Shown piece after piece: positions 1 through 6,513 of a DNA stretch of 6,728 bases. The stretch is from Thermoplasmata archaeon (GTDB lineage Archaea; Thermoplasmatota; B47-G6; B47-G6B; 47-G6). Under the pieces are notes generated by a model. That model was given only the letters and a program-made list of their open reading frames with translations. It made no database searches and was not told the origin of the DNA. The translations under genes and the position numbers were made by a program. The stretch is taken from contig QMTT01000048.1 of assembly GCA_003663565.1 (NCBI GenBank), positions 1 through 6,728 on the forward strand. Reading direction: 5' to 3'. The number at the start of each line of letters is the position of its first letter. Position 1 is the stretch's first letter.

Positions 1-531
1 GCAATAATAGATGTTCAAGGTGTAAATAGTTTTACAGAAGACGATACAACACTGATACTAGGTTTTGCTGATATCAACTCTGATGGTGTTATTGTTTCCA
101 TATATGAGAACTCTGCGATAACTGATTTAACTAGAGACAATAATCCTATAGATCAAATGATTTCTGAGCAGATTCTTGCTACACCAGAACCGATACAACC
201 AAACAGTGACTTAAACTTAGTAGGACACTTCATTACAAACATAGGTGATCCCTCTGATGATTTGGATGCAGTTAACAAAGGTTGGACTGATACGTACATA
301 AACCAACATGCTAACGATAGACTAGTTAAAGTCGACGAAAACGAAGCAAGTTCAGACCATTACCCAGAAGAGTTTGCTATAAACAAAGGTTGGTTCTTAG
401 ACGAAGAAATTGTATGTGACAATGATGTTATGACTAAGCAGATAATCGTAAGCAGTGGATATAAACAAATAAAATTAGACAAAACTAACTATAGATGTAA
501 AGTTATCTCAGGAGACTCAGTCCTAACTTAA
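1..531 (+). CDS. Phage virion/fibre protein with DAVNK hinge module (5'-truncated)
   Basis: The frame is open from the first base, so this is the last 176 residues of a longer protein. The ATG at 157 is unlikely to be the start because no Shine-Dalgarno sequence precedes it and coding continues upstream. Fragment residues about 71-93 carry the phage-fibre motif ITNIGDP..D.DAVNKGW, and a second NKGW lies about 36 residues later. KVDENEASSD follows at about 109-118. The last 100 residues run parallel to residues 163-262 of the next protein, with identical spacing from DAVNK to KVD. The DAVNK motif is familiar from collar, shaft and trimerisation regions of phage tail fibres and baseplate proteins. 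The role is therefore structural in the virion, probably oligomeric; the exact component is unknown. The TAA stop forms the start of the next gene's SD. No enzyme motif or membrane segment is visible. Confidence 0.8.
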   Translation, partial: AIIDVQGVNSFTEDDTTLILGFADINSDGVIVSIYENSAITDLTRDNNPIDQMISEQILATPEPIQPNSDLNLVGHFITNIGDPSDDLDAVNKGWTDTYINQHANDRLVKVDENEASSDHYPEEFAINKGWFLDEEIVCDNDVMTKQIIVSSGYKQIKLDKTNYRCKVISGDSVLT

Positions 532-536
532 GGAGG
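529..536 (+). promoter_or_regulatory. Shine-Dalgarno overlapping a stop codon
   Basis: TAAGGAGG is fully complementary to the 16S rRNA 3' tail. Its first three bases are the stop codon of the upstream gene. It ends 7 bases before the ATG at 544, which fixes that start and suggests translational coupling. Confidence 0.92.
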
Positions 537-543
537 CACAAGT

Positions 544-2700
544 ATGGCTGTTATTCCAGCACAAGAAAGGTATATAGACCCATACGCTGATATATACTCT
601 AACACAGTTAATCACAGATTGATGTCGATCTATCCCAGTGGTAAAGGTATCATTAGAGGACTCTGGTTGGAAGTAGATGATACTCAACCTAACTTACTGA
701 AAGTACAATCTGGTATTGCTATAAAAGACTTCGTTACTATACATATAGAAGAGACTGTTATTGATGTAAGTAGTAGAGCAAACGGTGAGTACTACGTAGT
801 TTTAGAATACAACTACGAAGTAGTAAGTCCTCCACCACAAGCAGGACTAGACGTAGTATTGCCAGGCTATGAGGGTGACAGTGTAATCTTGGGTAAGATC
901 ACTATTGATTCAGGTACAGTAACTGATATAGACTACACAACCAGAACTAGGAACGACTTAATAGAGCACTTAGAGAACTTGATGAGTTCTGGTCAAATAC
1001 AGAACGATATTGACATGAACGGTCATAAGATAGTCAATTTAGGTAGTGATGATCCTAGCACATTTACCAATGACACAGATGCTGTTAACAAAGCATATGT
1101 AGACTACGTACTAACTAATGTTGCTAAAGACATTAACGTGAAAGTAGACAGTGAAGATAGTCAGTCTGACTACTTAAACAACAAAATAGTTGTAGGTAAC
1201 AACTTAGCAAAAGATGTTAGAAATGAAGACTTATCTCCAGCTACAAGTGGTAATAAACATGTTTTGTTGATATCTGGAGTAGATGATAAAATTTCTGTGA
1301 TAACTGGTGATAGTACATCTAGTGTATTAGATGATAAGATAGATGCTTACAATCCACTCTACAAATACATAGTTGATGGTGCAAGTGGTAAGGCATTACA
1401 ATTAAAAGTACACTATGATGGGGAAGCTGAGTCTGGTTCATCTGAACATGGTGGTCAGAAGACTATTTTGACAGACAACTTCACTGTAGATGGTGAATCT
1501 GTTCTTGCTTTATACGTTGCTGATATATTCGTACATAAGACTGGTAATATAGATGAGACTATTACAGGTAATAAGACGTTTCAGGGTAATGTTACTGTCA
1601 ATGGTGACCTAACTGTCGAAGGTACAATGACAACAATCAATACACAAGAGTTGACAGTAGAAGATACGATCATAACACTGAATTCTAGTCTCACATCTGG
1701 TACTCCTCCAAATACATTAATATCTGGTATTGAAGTCTTAAGAGGTGATGAACCTAAAGCTAGATTCTACTGGAAAGAATCTATTGATAGGTGGCAATTC
1801 GAAGAACCTTTGAATGTGCATTCTATACATTTTGACTACCCAGGGTCTAATAGTGATCCACTTGCGTTCATGCGTGTAGACTTGGATACTGACGTATCTG
1901 TGCTTAGGACTATCATAGGTGATAATACAGATGGTCAAGATTACTTCGAGATAGGAACTAATCCAGGTACATGGACACCTGTCTTTAGAGTTTACAACAA
2001 TGGTAATGCTTGGGTCAAAGGTGACTTGACTATCGAAGGTAATGTAAACGTAACAGGAACTATTAACGGTGAAGTTCCTGGTGCGGGATTAGATACAGAG
2101 TCTCTGTTCTACGAATTCTTATTACATGACAAACCCTTTGAGAAGATAGTCTATGATGTATTTACAGACGACACAATGGTTAAGTCAGGTAGTCCTACTC
2201 CTACATACGATAGTGATAACACAAGGTATTTAGGACAGAACGGATCTATTCTAGAAACAAACGGAAACGTAATAGACTCGTCAACAACGTATTACTATTT
2301 CACAGTTCACGTAGAAACATCGAAAGTCGATGAAGGCGATCCCGATCCAGATTTGGCAATAGAGTACTCATTAGACAATGGAACTACCTGGACTGAATGT
2401 GAACCTGATACGAACATCAATGTCAGTACTGGATTTACAAAATTAAGACTAAGATTCAGATATAATAATACGTTCTATATAGACTCATACGGTGTTTGCT
2501 ATAAGTTGCAGGAAAAAGCATTAAACGATATGACGAAATTACAACAGGGTTTACCATATAAGACTAAACTAACATTGCATGAGACATTCATTGTCAAAGA
2601 TGACGAAGGTTGTATAGTTCCAGACAGATTTATTGTAGCAGACGATGGTGAACTTATAGTTGAAGACAACGGTGTCTTTATGGTTGTTTCTAACACATAA
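544..2700 (+). CDS. Large modular phage tail fibre / virion structural protein
   Basis: This 718-residue protein is mostly beta structure and acidic. Residues 1-135 (DPYAD, SGIAIKD at 56-62, YYVVLEYNY at 83-91, PPP at 96-98) resemble N-terminal attachment regions of phage baseplate or fibre proteins. Residues 157-187 hold DMNGHKIVNLG and DTDAVNKAYVD, a common fibre hinge motif. Two related modules follow at 197-246 and 248-290. Residues 343-419 match a recurrent myovirus structural block: GDLTVEGTMTTINT, then ITLNS, SGIEVLRG and YWKESIDRWQF. DNTDGQDYFEIGT (460-472) and a second GDLTIEGN (493-500) extend this shaft. Residues 520-680 form a distal beta domain (AIEYSLDNGTTW at 605-616), and 682-718 form short IV-x-D-x-G repeats at the tip. 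The role is probably a long fibre shaft and tip in the virion. The family assignment is from remembered motifs; receptor and copy number are unknown. Confidence 0.85.
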   Translation: MAVIPAQERYIDPYADIYSNTVNHRLMSIYPSGKGIIRGLWLEVDDTQPNLLKVQSGIAIKDFVTIHIEETVIDVSSRANGEYYVVLEYNYEVVSPPPQAGLDVVLPGYEGDSVILGKITIDSGTVTDIDYTTRTRNDLIEHLENLMSSGQIQNDIDMNGHKIVNLGSDDPSTFTNDTDAVNKAYVDYVLTNVAKDINVKVDSEDSQSDYLNNKIVVGNNLAKDVRNEDLSPATSGNKHVLLISGVDDKISVITGDSTSSVLDDKIDAYNPLYKYIVDGASGKALQLKVHYDGEAESGSSEHGGQKTILTDNFTVDGESVLALYVADIFVHKTGNIDETITGNKTFQGNVTVNGDLTVEGTMTTINTQELTVEDTIITLNSSLTSGTPPNTLISGIEVLRGDEPKARFYWKESIDRWQFEEPLNVHSIHFDYPGSNSDPLAFMRVDLDTDVSVLRTIIGDNTDGQDYFEIGTNPGTWTPVFRVYNNGNAWVKGDLTIEGNVNVTGTINGEVPGAGLDTESLFYEFLLHDKPFEKIVYDVFTDDTMVKSGSPTPTYDSDNTRYLGQNGSILETNGNVIDSSTTYYYFTVHVETSKVDEGDPDPDLAIEYSLDNGTTWTECEPDTNINVSTGFTKLRLRFRYNNTFYIDSYGVCYKLQEKALNDMTKLQQGLPYKTKLTLHETFIVKDDEGCIVPDRFIVADDGELIVEDNGVFMVVSNT
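1132..1413 (+). repeat. Tandem K-V-D / D-x-K-I protein modules
   Basis: Residues 197-246 and 248-290 of the 718-residue protein align as two tandem modules. Shared positions follow the pattern hydrophobic-x-V-x3-DS-x-S-x2-L-x2-KI-x3-N-x-L-x-K-x-V, then SG-x-K and an alternating hydrophobic strand. The DNA has diverged, so the repeat is clear only at protein level. The same module appears once at the end of the gene at 1-531. Confidence 0.6.
2587..2697 (+). repeat. Short-period beta repeats at the fibre C-terminus
   Basis: Residues 682-718 read as about five units of 6-8 residues: FIVKDDEG, CIVPDR, FIVADDG, ELIVEDNG, VFMVVSNT. Each unit is a hydrophobic-I-V core followed by an acidic turn. 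This looks like a small beta-solenoid or interlocked trimeric tip, which is a structural inference only. Confidence 0.55.
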
Positions 2701-2702
2701 TT

Positions 2703-2709
2703 GGAGGAG
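2703..2709 (+). promoter_or_regulatory. Shine-Dalgarno that decides the next start
   Basis: GGAGGAG ends 6 bases before the ATG at 2716. A TTG at 2701 is in the same frame, but starting there would place this SD inside the coding region. ATG 2716 also gives an N-terminus beginning MAVI, like the upstream paralogue. Confidence 0.9.
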
Positions 2710-2715
2710 TATGTT

Positions 2716-4662
2716 ATGGCTGTAATCAGAAGCAACGAAATAAGAGTAGATAACGTCATAACTAAAGGCGTAGTTAAAGATATTCGTGCATACAGTTCAT
2801 TAGAGGAAGCATTAACAGAGATTGGAAGTAATAGAGCTACATTACTCATTACCCAACCAGTGCAAGTCAATGACGACATAACTATACCAGAAAACATACA
2901 CTTGAAAGTTATAGATGACGAAGACTGTTATTTCGAGATAGGACTTAAGAACGAAACAACAGAAACTATAGCAACGTCCGATGGTGCGCAGACAAGTTAT
3001 AGTTACACATTTACAATCACACCGTTGTTCCCAGGGACAGTCAAGATAGACTATACTATTGGTGGTTCAAGTTATGAAGCAACAGACGATGGAAGTGGAT
3101 CTATTAGTGGGTATCAGCTAACAGGTACGATAGACTACAGAAACGGAAATTGTAGTTTGTCGTTTAGTGTAGCACCGGACGCTGGTACTGATATAGTGGG
3201 TAAGTATGTACCGAGAGTCGTTTTAACGATTAATGGAGAACTAGAAGCGTTTGATTCTGTTATCTTTAGAGGACAAGGTGCAGTTGCGGGAAGTCCTAAG
3301 GTCTACACATGGAGAGATACATGGGTTGGAGATGAAGTTTTGAGCTTAGTAGATCCTACTCAAGTATCATTGTTTTACACTAGAGAAGAAGTAGACGATA
3401 GAGTAGAAGGTGAGATCTCAAATCAGTTAAGTTTGGTAGTAGGCAACATTTCATCTCCAATAGTAGATTTAGAATTAATTAATTCAATCAACCTGAAAGC
3501 GGGTGTGGGTTCAGTAGAATTTTCAAGAGCAACAACTGCAACATATATAGATAGATATGGAGTATTAAAGTATGCAGATATAGATGAACCTCGTTTCGAA
3601 AGAGAGGGTTTACTGTTAGAAGGAAGCAGCACGAATTTGTTAAAGTGGAGTGAGGATTTTACACAGAGTGAATGGTGGAAAGGACAAACAACTATCCAGT
3701 CAAATGTAACTACTGCTCCTGATGGGAGTGAAACTGCAAGTAAACTTGTTGAGACTACTGATGAACAATACCATGTTATACATCAATCAATTGAAGCAAC
3801 TGCTGGAACAACTTATACTGGTTCTGTCTTTGTGAAGGCTGCGGAGAGAACGAAAGTTCAGGTTAGTTTGGTAGACGAATCATCAACACATGTTGTTCAA
3901 GTTGACTTAACTGACGGTTCATTTACTTCTATCGGGAATGTTAACTTTTATCAAGTAACCAAACTTGCTAATGATTGGTATAGAGTAAGTGTGACTTGGA
4001 CTCCTGATGAGGATACTACACTCTGGTTTAGAATAGTAATAGTTAATGATAACGGTGACATTTATTATCAAGGCGACGGTTCTTCAGGTATCTACATCTG
4101 GGGAGCACAACTAGAAGCCAAACCATTTCCAACAAGTTATATCCCGACTCAATATACAGCAGTAACCAGAGCTGGAGATATTTGTAGACTACAATTCGAA
4201 AACAATCATCCATCTTTAAAGAAAGGAAATCCTTTTAGCTATGCAGTAGATTTTGATGTGTTTAGGAGAGGGTTGTTTGATTTCAACCAAGTAGTTCTAA
4301 CTCCTGATTTCGGAGAGAGCGGTGGAGTAAACCATTATTCTCTTGTTAGAGTTGACGGAAAACTCACAGATTCAATTCGCTACTACCGTGATGGTGGTGG
4401 AATAATAATTATTGGCCTACAAGATGAAATAACAAGTGGAAGAATTGTTGTAACTGTTGACGAGAACGAAAAGTGTTGTGGTTATTTTAATGGTGTCAAG
4501 AAAGCTGAAAAAACTATGTCTCTTCATACAGAAGGGAGTGATACCACAGTGGGAATCTATATAGGTTCTAAGACTGATGGTAGTAGTCCACTCTACGGAC
4601 ATATACGTAGAGTTCGTATTTGGGATAGAGCTCTTTCAGATATAGAAGCATCTTTGGTCTAG
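2716..4662 (+). CDS. Fibre/adhesin: tailspike-type adaptor with lectin-like C-terminus
   Basis: ATG 2716, set by GGAGGAG, gives 648 residues. Residues 25-75 (YSSLEEALTEIGS, TLLITQPVQVNDDITIPENI) match the N-terminal adaptor of phage tailspikes, at the start of a right-handed beta-helix. Its usual continuation, LTINGELEAFDSVIFRG, comes only at 170-186, because a beta domain (about 80-164, beginning SDGAQTSYSYTF) lies between. No beta-helix or catalytic segment follows. Residues 221-230 (YTREEVDDRV) are a fibre trimer-helix motif. Residues 266-488 form a familiar phage carbohydrate-binding-like module: FSRATTATYIDRYG, NLLKWSEDF, YTGSVFVKAAE, DWYRVSVTW and IYIWGAQLEAKPFPTSYIPT. Residues 506-648 have the laminin-G/concanavalin A-like pattern and end with GHIRRVRIWDRALSDIEASL. 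The likely role is glycan or cell-surface binding by a non-enzymatic fibre. It ends in the only TAG stop in the window. Confidence 0.87.
   Translation: MAVIRSNEIRVDNVITKGVVKDIRAYSSLEEALTEIGSNRATLLITQPVQVNDDITIPENIHLKVIDDEDCYFEIGLKNETTETIATSDGAQTSYSYTFTITPLFPGTVKIDYTIGGSSYEATDDGSGSISGYQLTGTIDYRNGNCSLSFSVAPDAGTDIVGKYVPRVVLTINGELEAFDSVIFRGQGAVAGSPKVYTWRDTWVGDEVLSLVDPTQVSLFYTREEVDDRVEGEISNQLSLVVGNISSPIVDLELINSINLKAGVGSVEFSRATTATYIDRYGVLKYADIDEPRFEREGLLLEGSSTNLLKWSEDFTQSEWWKGQTTIQSNVTTAPDGSETASKLVETTDEQYHVIHQSIEATAGTTYTGSVFVKAAERTKVQVSLVDESSTHVVQVDLTDGSFTSIGNVNFYQVTKLANDWYRVSVTWTPDEDTTLWFRIVIVNDNGDIYYQGDGSSGIYIWGAQLEAKPFPTSYIPTQYTAVTRAGDICRLQFENNHPSLKKGNPFSYAVDFDVFRRGLFDFNQVVLTPDFGESGGVNHYSLVRVDGKLTDSIRYYRDGGGIIIIGLQDEITSGRIVVTVDENEKCCGYFNGVKKAEKTMSLHTEGSDTTVGIYIGSKTDGSSPLYGHIRRVRIWDRALSDIEASLV
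2953..3207 (+). other. Beta domain inserted within the tailspike adaptor
   Basis: Residues 80-164 of the 648-residue protein (SDGAQTSYSYTF, then PLFPGTVKIDYTIGGSSYEATDDGSG in outline, GTIDYRNGNCSLSF and SVAPDAGTDIVGKY) form a self-contained beta module. From memory, similar D-G-x-T-x-F ... G-T-I-D-Y-x-x-G ... Y modules occur elsewhere in phage and baseplate proteins. Here it separates CYFEI from LTINGELEA, which are normally nearly contiguous in this adaptor. The boundaries are approximate. Confidence 0.6.
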
Positions 4663-4669
4663 AAGGGGG
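4663..4669 (+). promoter_or_regulatory. Variant Shine-Dalgarno AAGGGGG
   Basis: AAGGGGG directly follows the TAG stop at 4660-4662 and lies 5 bases before the ATG at 4675. It matches AAGGAGG with one A-to-G change that a G-U wobble pair would tolerate. It is the only junction here without a GGAG core, so this gene may be expressed at a different level from its neighbours. Confidence 0.75.
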
Positions 4670-4674
4670 ATACC

Positions 4675-4956
4675 ATGATCTACGAAGTCATTGGCACAAT
4701 ATATAAACCAACAGGAAATATGTTAACTGATAACGAAGGGAATGAGTATCCAGAGATGGAACCTGTTGAAGGCTATCACGTAAACGCTCTTGATTTATCT
4801 GACGAAGACAGACAAAAACTCGAACCTTACATAATTCAACCAGAGACACCCTATTGTGTATTTGCTGGGAGAGAAAAGGACACTGTATTTTTGAGATTTA
4901 ATAGTCGTGAAGAATGGATTTCTTTAGGTTATGAAAAAGTAGAGGAGGAGTTATAA
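4675..4956 (+). CDS. Small hypothetical phage protein in the fibre cassette
   Basis: The 93-residue acidic protein has no signal peptide or membrane segment. It begins MIYEVIGTIYKPTG, a beta-hairpin-like start. EYPEMEPVEGYHVNAL follows at about 24-39, then a short acidic helix (SDEDRQKLEPYI) and a C-terminal region CVFAGREKDTVFLRF. I recall similar small proteins beside phage fibre genes but know of no demonstrated function. Two readings fit its place between two adhesin genes: a fibre assembly chaperone, or a small virion or adaptor protein. Neither is shown by the sequence. The start is fixed by the AAGGGGG site, and the gene sits in the same frame as the upstream one, separated from it by TAG plus 12 bases. 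The downstream gene starts 1 base after its stop, and that gene's SD lies inside this coding sequence, so the two are probably translationally coupled. Confidence 0.82.
   Translation: MIYEVIGTIYKPTGNMLTDNEGNEYPEMEPVEGYHVNALDLSDEDRQKLEPYIIQPETPYCVFAGREKDTVFLRFNSREEWISLGYEKVEEEL
4943..4950 (+). promoter_or_regulatory. Shine-Dalgarno inside the preceding coding sequence
   Basis: AGGAGGAG encodes the terminal glutamates of the 93-residue protein and lies 7 bases before the ATG at 4958. The stop TAA and the next ATG are separated by one base, a typical coupled re-initiation arrangement. Confidence 0.88.
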
Positions 4957-4957
4957 T

Positions 4958-6499
4958 ATGAGAGAATATAGAGGCATTCCTGAATTAAATAAAGAAATTG
5001 AAGAGCTCCTTCAAGAAGTTGGAACAGCATCAGCTGTAGTAACCCAACCCACTATCAGTGGACCAACTCAGGCCAAGTACGGAACCACAATCACTCTAAC
5101 AGCTTTAGGCTCCCTTACGGCATTTGCAGATAGTGGAGTTACAATCGATCATTATGAGTGGTTGTTACCAGACAACTCTACAGTTAACGGGTATTCAGTA
5201 GACTATACAATGCCCGATTCTAGTCATATGGGTGAAGTGTTAACTTTCAAATGTAGGGCAGTTGATTCTCTAGGAAATAAGAGTCTCTACGCTGAGCATC
5301 AGATTACAGTTGCTGATAATACTTCGCCAATAATTAATTCTGTTACTTGGAGTAGTGAAGAACTTTATGATAATCAGATCTATATAGTAACTATAGATGC
5401 AACAGATCCAGAAGGAGATCCTCTACAGTATAAAGTAACGTGTAGTGATACTAATGTAGCAATAGATCCTAGTAACTGGAGCAGTGGAAATAGTTTTACT
5501 GTGACTTTTCCTGACTACGAAGAAGACACTACTGTTGCATTCACTTACTACGTTAGTAACGGAACTGTTGAAACTACTCAAAGTGAGGATAAACTAATCC
5601 ACGGTGGTTTGTCTGTCGGAGACACTGGAATCTTTGGAGGTGGTATTGATGTCTCTTCACAAATAGACTATATAGTCATCTCTACTCCAGGTAATGCCCA
5701 AGACTTCGGTAATCTAACTCGTGGTAGGGGTTCTTTAGCAGCAACTTCTAACGGTATTAATGATAGGGGTGTGTTTGGAGGTGGCTCTTACTACGGAGAT
5801 ACTTTAGACTACGTAACTTTAACTACACCCGGAAACGCTCAAAACTTCGGTGTCCTGAATGTGGGTAGAAGATGTTTAGCGGCAACCTCCAATGGAACTA
5901 ACGATAAGGGAGTCTTCGGTGGTGGTCATAATGGTTCTAATCGTGTAAATGTCATAGACTATATAACTATTTCTACTTTGGGCAACTCTCAAGACTTTGG
6001 TGATTTAGTTGTACGTAGAGAACAATTAACTGCAACCTCCAATGGAACTAATGATAGAGGAGTCTTTAGCGGTGGTATCGACAATGGCGCAAATCGTCTG
6101 AACATAGTAGATTACATCACTATCTCCACGTTGGGTAATGCTCAAGATTTTGGTGATCTAGCTGTGGTAAGACACGGTCTAGCAGCTACGTCTAACGGAA
6201 CTAACAACAGAGGAGTGTTTGGAGGTGGTAGTGGAAGTACCAGTGATGATTTAGATACTATAGAGTATATAACATTGACATCACCATGTAACTCTCAAGG
6301 TTTTGGTAACTTAACTACTCCGAGAAAGTTTTTAGCAGCTACCTCTAACGGAACTAACGACAGGGGAGTATTCGGGGGAGGAGCTGGGTCAAGTAATGTT
6401 ATAGACTACATAACCATTTCTGTCGTGCTAAGTAACGCTCAAGATTTCGGAGATCTAACTATAGGAAGAGGTTATTTAGCAGCGACGTCTAACGCTTAA
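4958..6499 (+). CDS. Ig-like plus kelch-like six-blade propeller adhesin
   Basis: The 513-residue protein has four parts. Residues 1-22 form a short charged helix (ELNKEIEELLQEV), perhaps an oligomerisation or docking segment. Residues about 31-119 look like an Ig/PKD domain (GTTITLTALGS, DHYEWLLPDNSTV, FKCRAVDSLGNKS). Residues about 124-213 form a second Ig- or cadherin-like domain with DATDPEGDPLQY at 147-158, a pattern often linked to calcium binding. Residues 222-513 are six repeats of 46-51 residues: G-V-F-G-G-G, a variable loop, DYITIS, N-A-Q-D-F-G-D-L, an Arg-containing loop and LAATSNGTND. The di-glycine strand, the later aromatic and the spaced Arg fit kelch-type propeller blades. 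There is no signal peptide, catalytic motif or membrane segment. It is probably a virion-surface binding protein; the ligand is unknown. The alternative, a non-propeller beta-solenoid, is less likely given the repeat length. Confidence 0.85.
   Translation: MREYRGIPELNKEIEELLQEVGTASAVVTQPTISGPTQAKYGTTITLTALGSLTAFADSGVTIDHYEWLLPDNSTVNGYSVDYTMPDSSHMGEVLTFKCRAVDSLGNKSLYAEHQITVADNTSPIINSVTWSSEELYDNQIYIVTIDATDPEGDPLQYKVTCSDTNVAIDPSNWSSGNSFTVTFPDYEEDTTVAFTYYVSNGTVETTQSEDKLIHGGLSVGDTGIFGGGIDVSSQIDYIVISTPGNAQDFGNLTRGRGSLAATSNGINDRGVFGGGSYYGDTLDYVTLTTPGNAQNFGVLNVGRRCLAATSNGTNDKGVFGGGHNGSNRVNVIDYITISTLGNSQDFGDLVVRREQLTATSNGTNDRGVFSGGIDNGANRLNIVDYITISTLGNAQDFGDLAVVRHGLAATSNGTNNRGVFGGGSGSTSDDLDTIEYITLTSPCNSQGFGNLTTPRKFLAATSNGTNDRGVFGGGAGSSNVIDYITISVVLSNAQDFGDLTIGRGYLAATSNA
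5621..6496 (+). repeat. Six tandem kelch-like repeats
   Basis: Repeat units lie at 5621-5758, 5759-5899, 5900-6049, 6050-6202, 6203-6355 and 6356-6496 (46, 47, 50, 51, 51 and 47 residues). The protein consensus is NDRGVFGGG, a loop of 6-13 residues, then IDYITIST-x-GN-A-Q-DFGDL, a variable Arg loop, and LAATSNGT. Length changes fall in the loop after GGG. Codons differ among units even where residues are identical, so the array is old and kept by selection on the protein. Confidence 0.9.
5882..6051 (+). repeat. 20-bp exact direct repeat, 150-bp period
   Basis: The same 20 bases occur at 5882-5901 and 6032-6051 (beginning GCAACCTCC, ending GGAACTAA), exactly one repeat unit of 50 codons apart. 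They encode the conserved ATSNGTN joint between blades. This is the longest exact match I saw inside the propeller array and a possible site for blade gain or loss. Confidence 0.8.
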
Positions 6500-6513
6500 A
6501 ATCAAACTCCAAC

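Noticed and set aside
70..108. EF-hand or dockerin-like loop DINSDGVI in the first gene
   Set aside because: The spacing matches only the first half of the loop; the acidic residue expected at position 12 is a Tyr.
157..159. ATG 157 as start of the first gene
   Set aside because: The same frame is open to position 1 with fibre-like composition and no SD precedes this ATG, so the gene starts outside the window.
1468..1679. Internal promoters with TTGACA at 1468 and 1651
   Set aside because: Neither has a convincing -10 box at 16-18 bases, and both lie in conserved coding sequence.
2701..2703. TTG 2701 as start of the 648-residue fibre
   Set aside because: The SD GGAGGAG lies downstream of it and serves the ATG at 2716.
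3440..3500. Compositional break marking a recombination joint in the 648-residue fibre
   Set aside because: Asn codon use was counted by eye before and after and did not differ clearly, so domain mosaicism is supported only at protein level.
1738..4602. Minus-strand frames at 1738-1938, 2499-2897, 3423-3632 and 4417-4602
   Set aside because: They lie inside well-supported plus-strand genes, lack SD sequences and encode no recognisable domain.
5621..6496. Diversity-generating retroelement variable region
   Set aside because: No template repeat or reverse transcriptase is in the window, and the differences between repeats are not limited to adenine positions.
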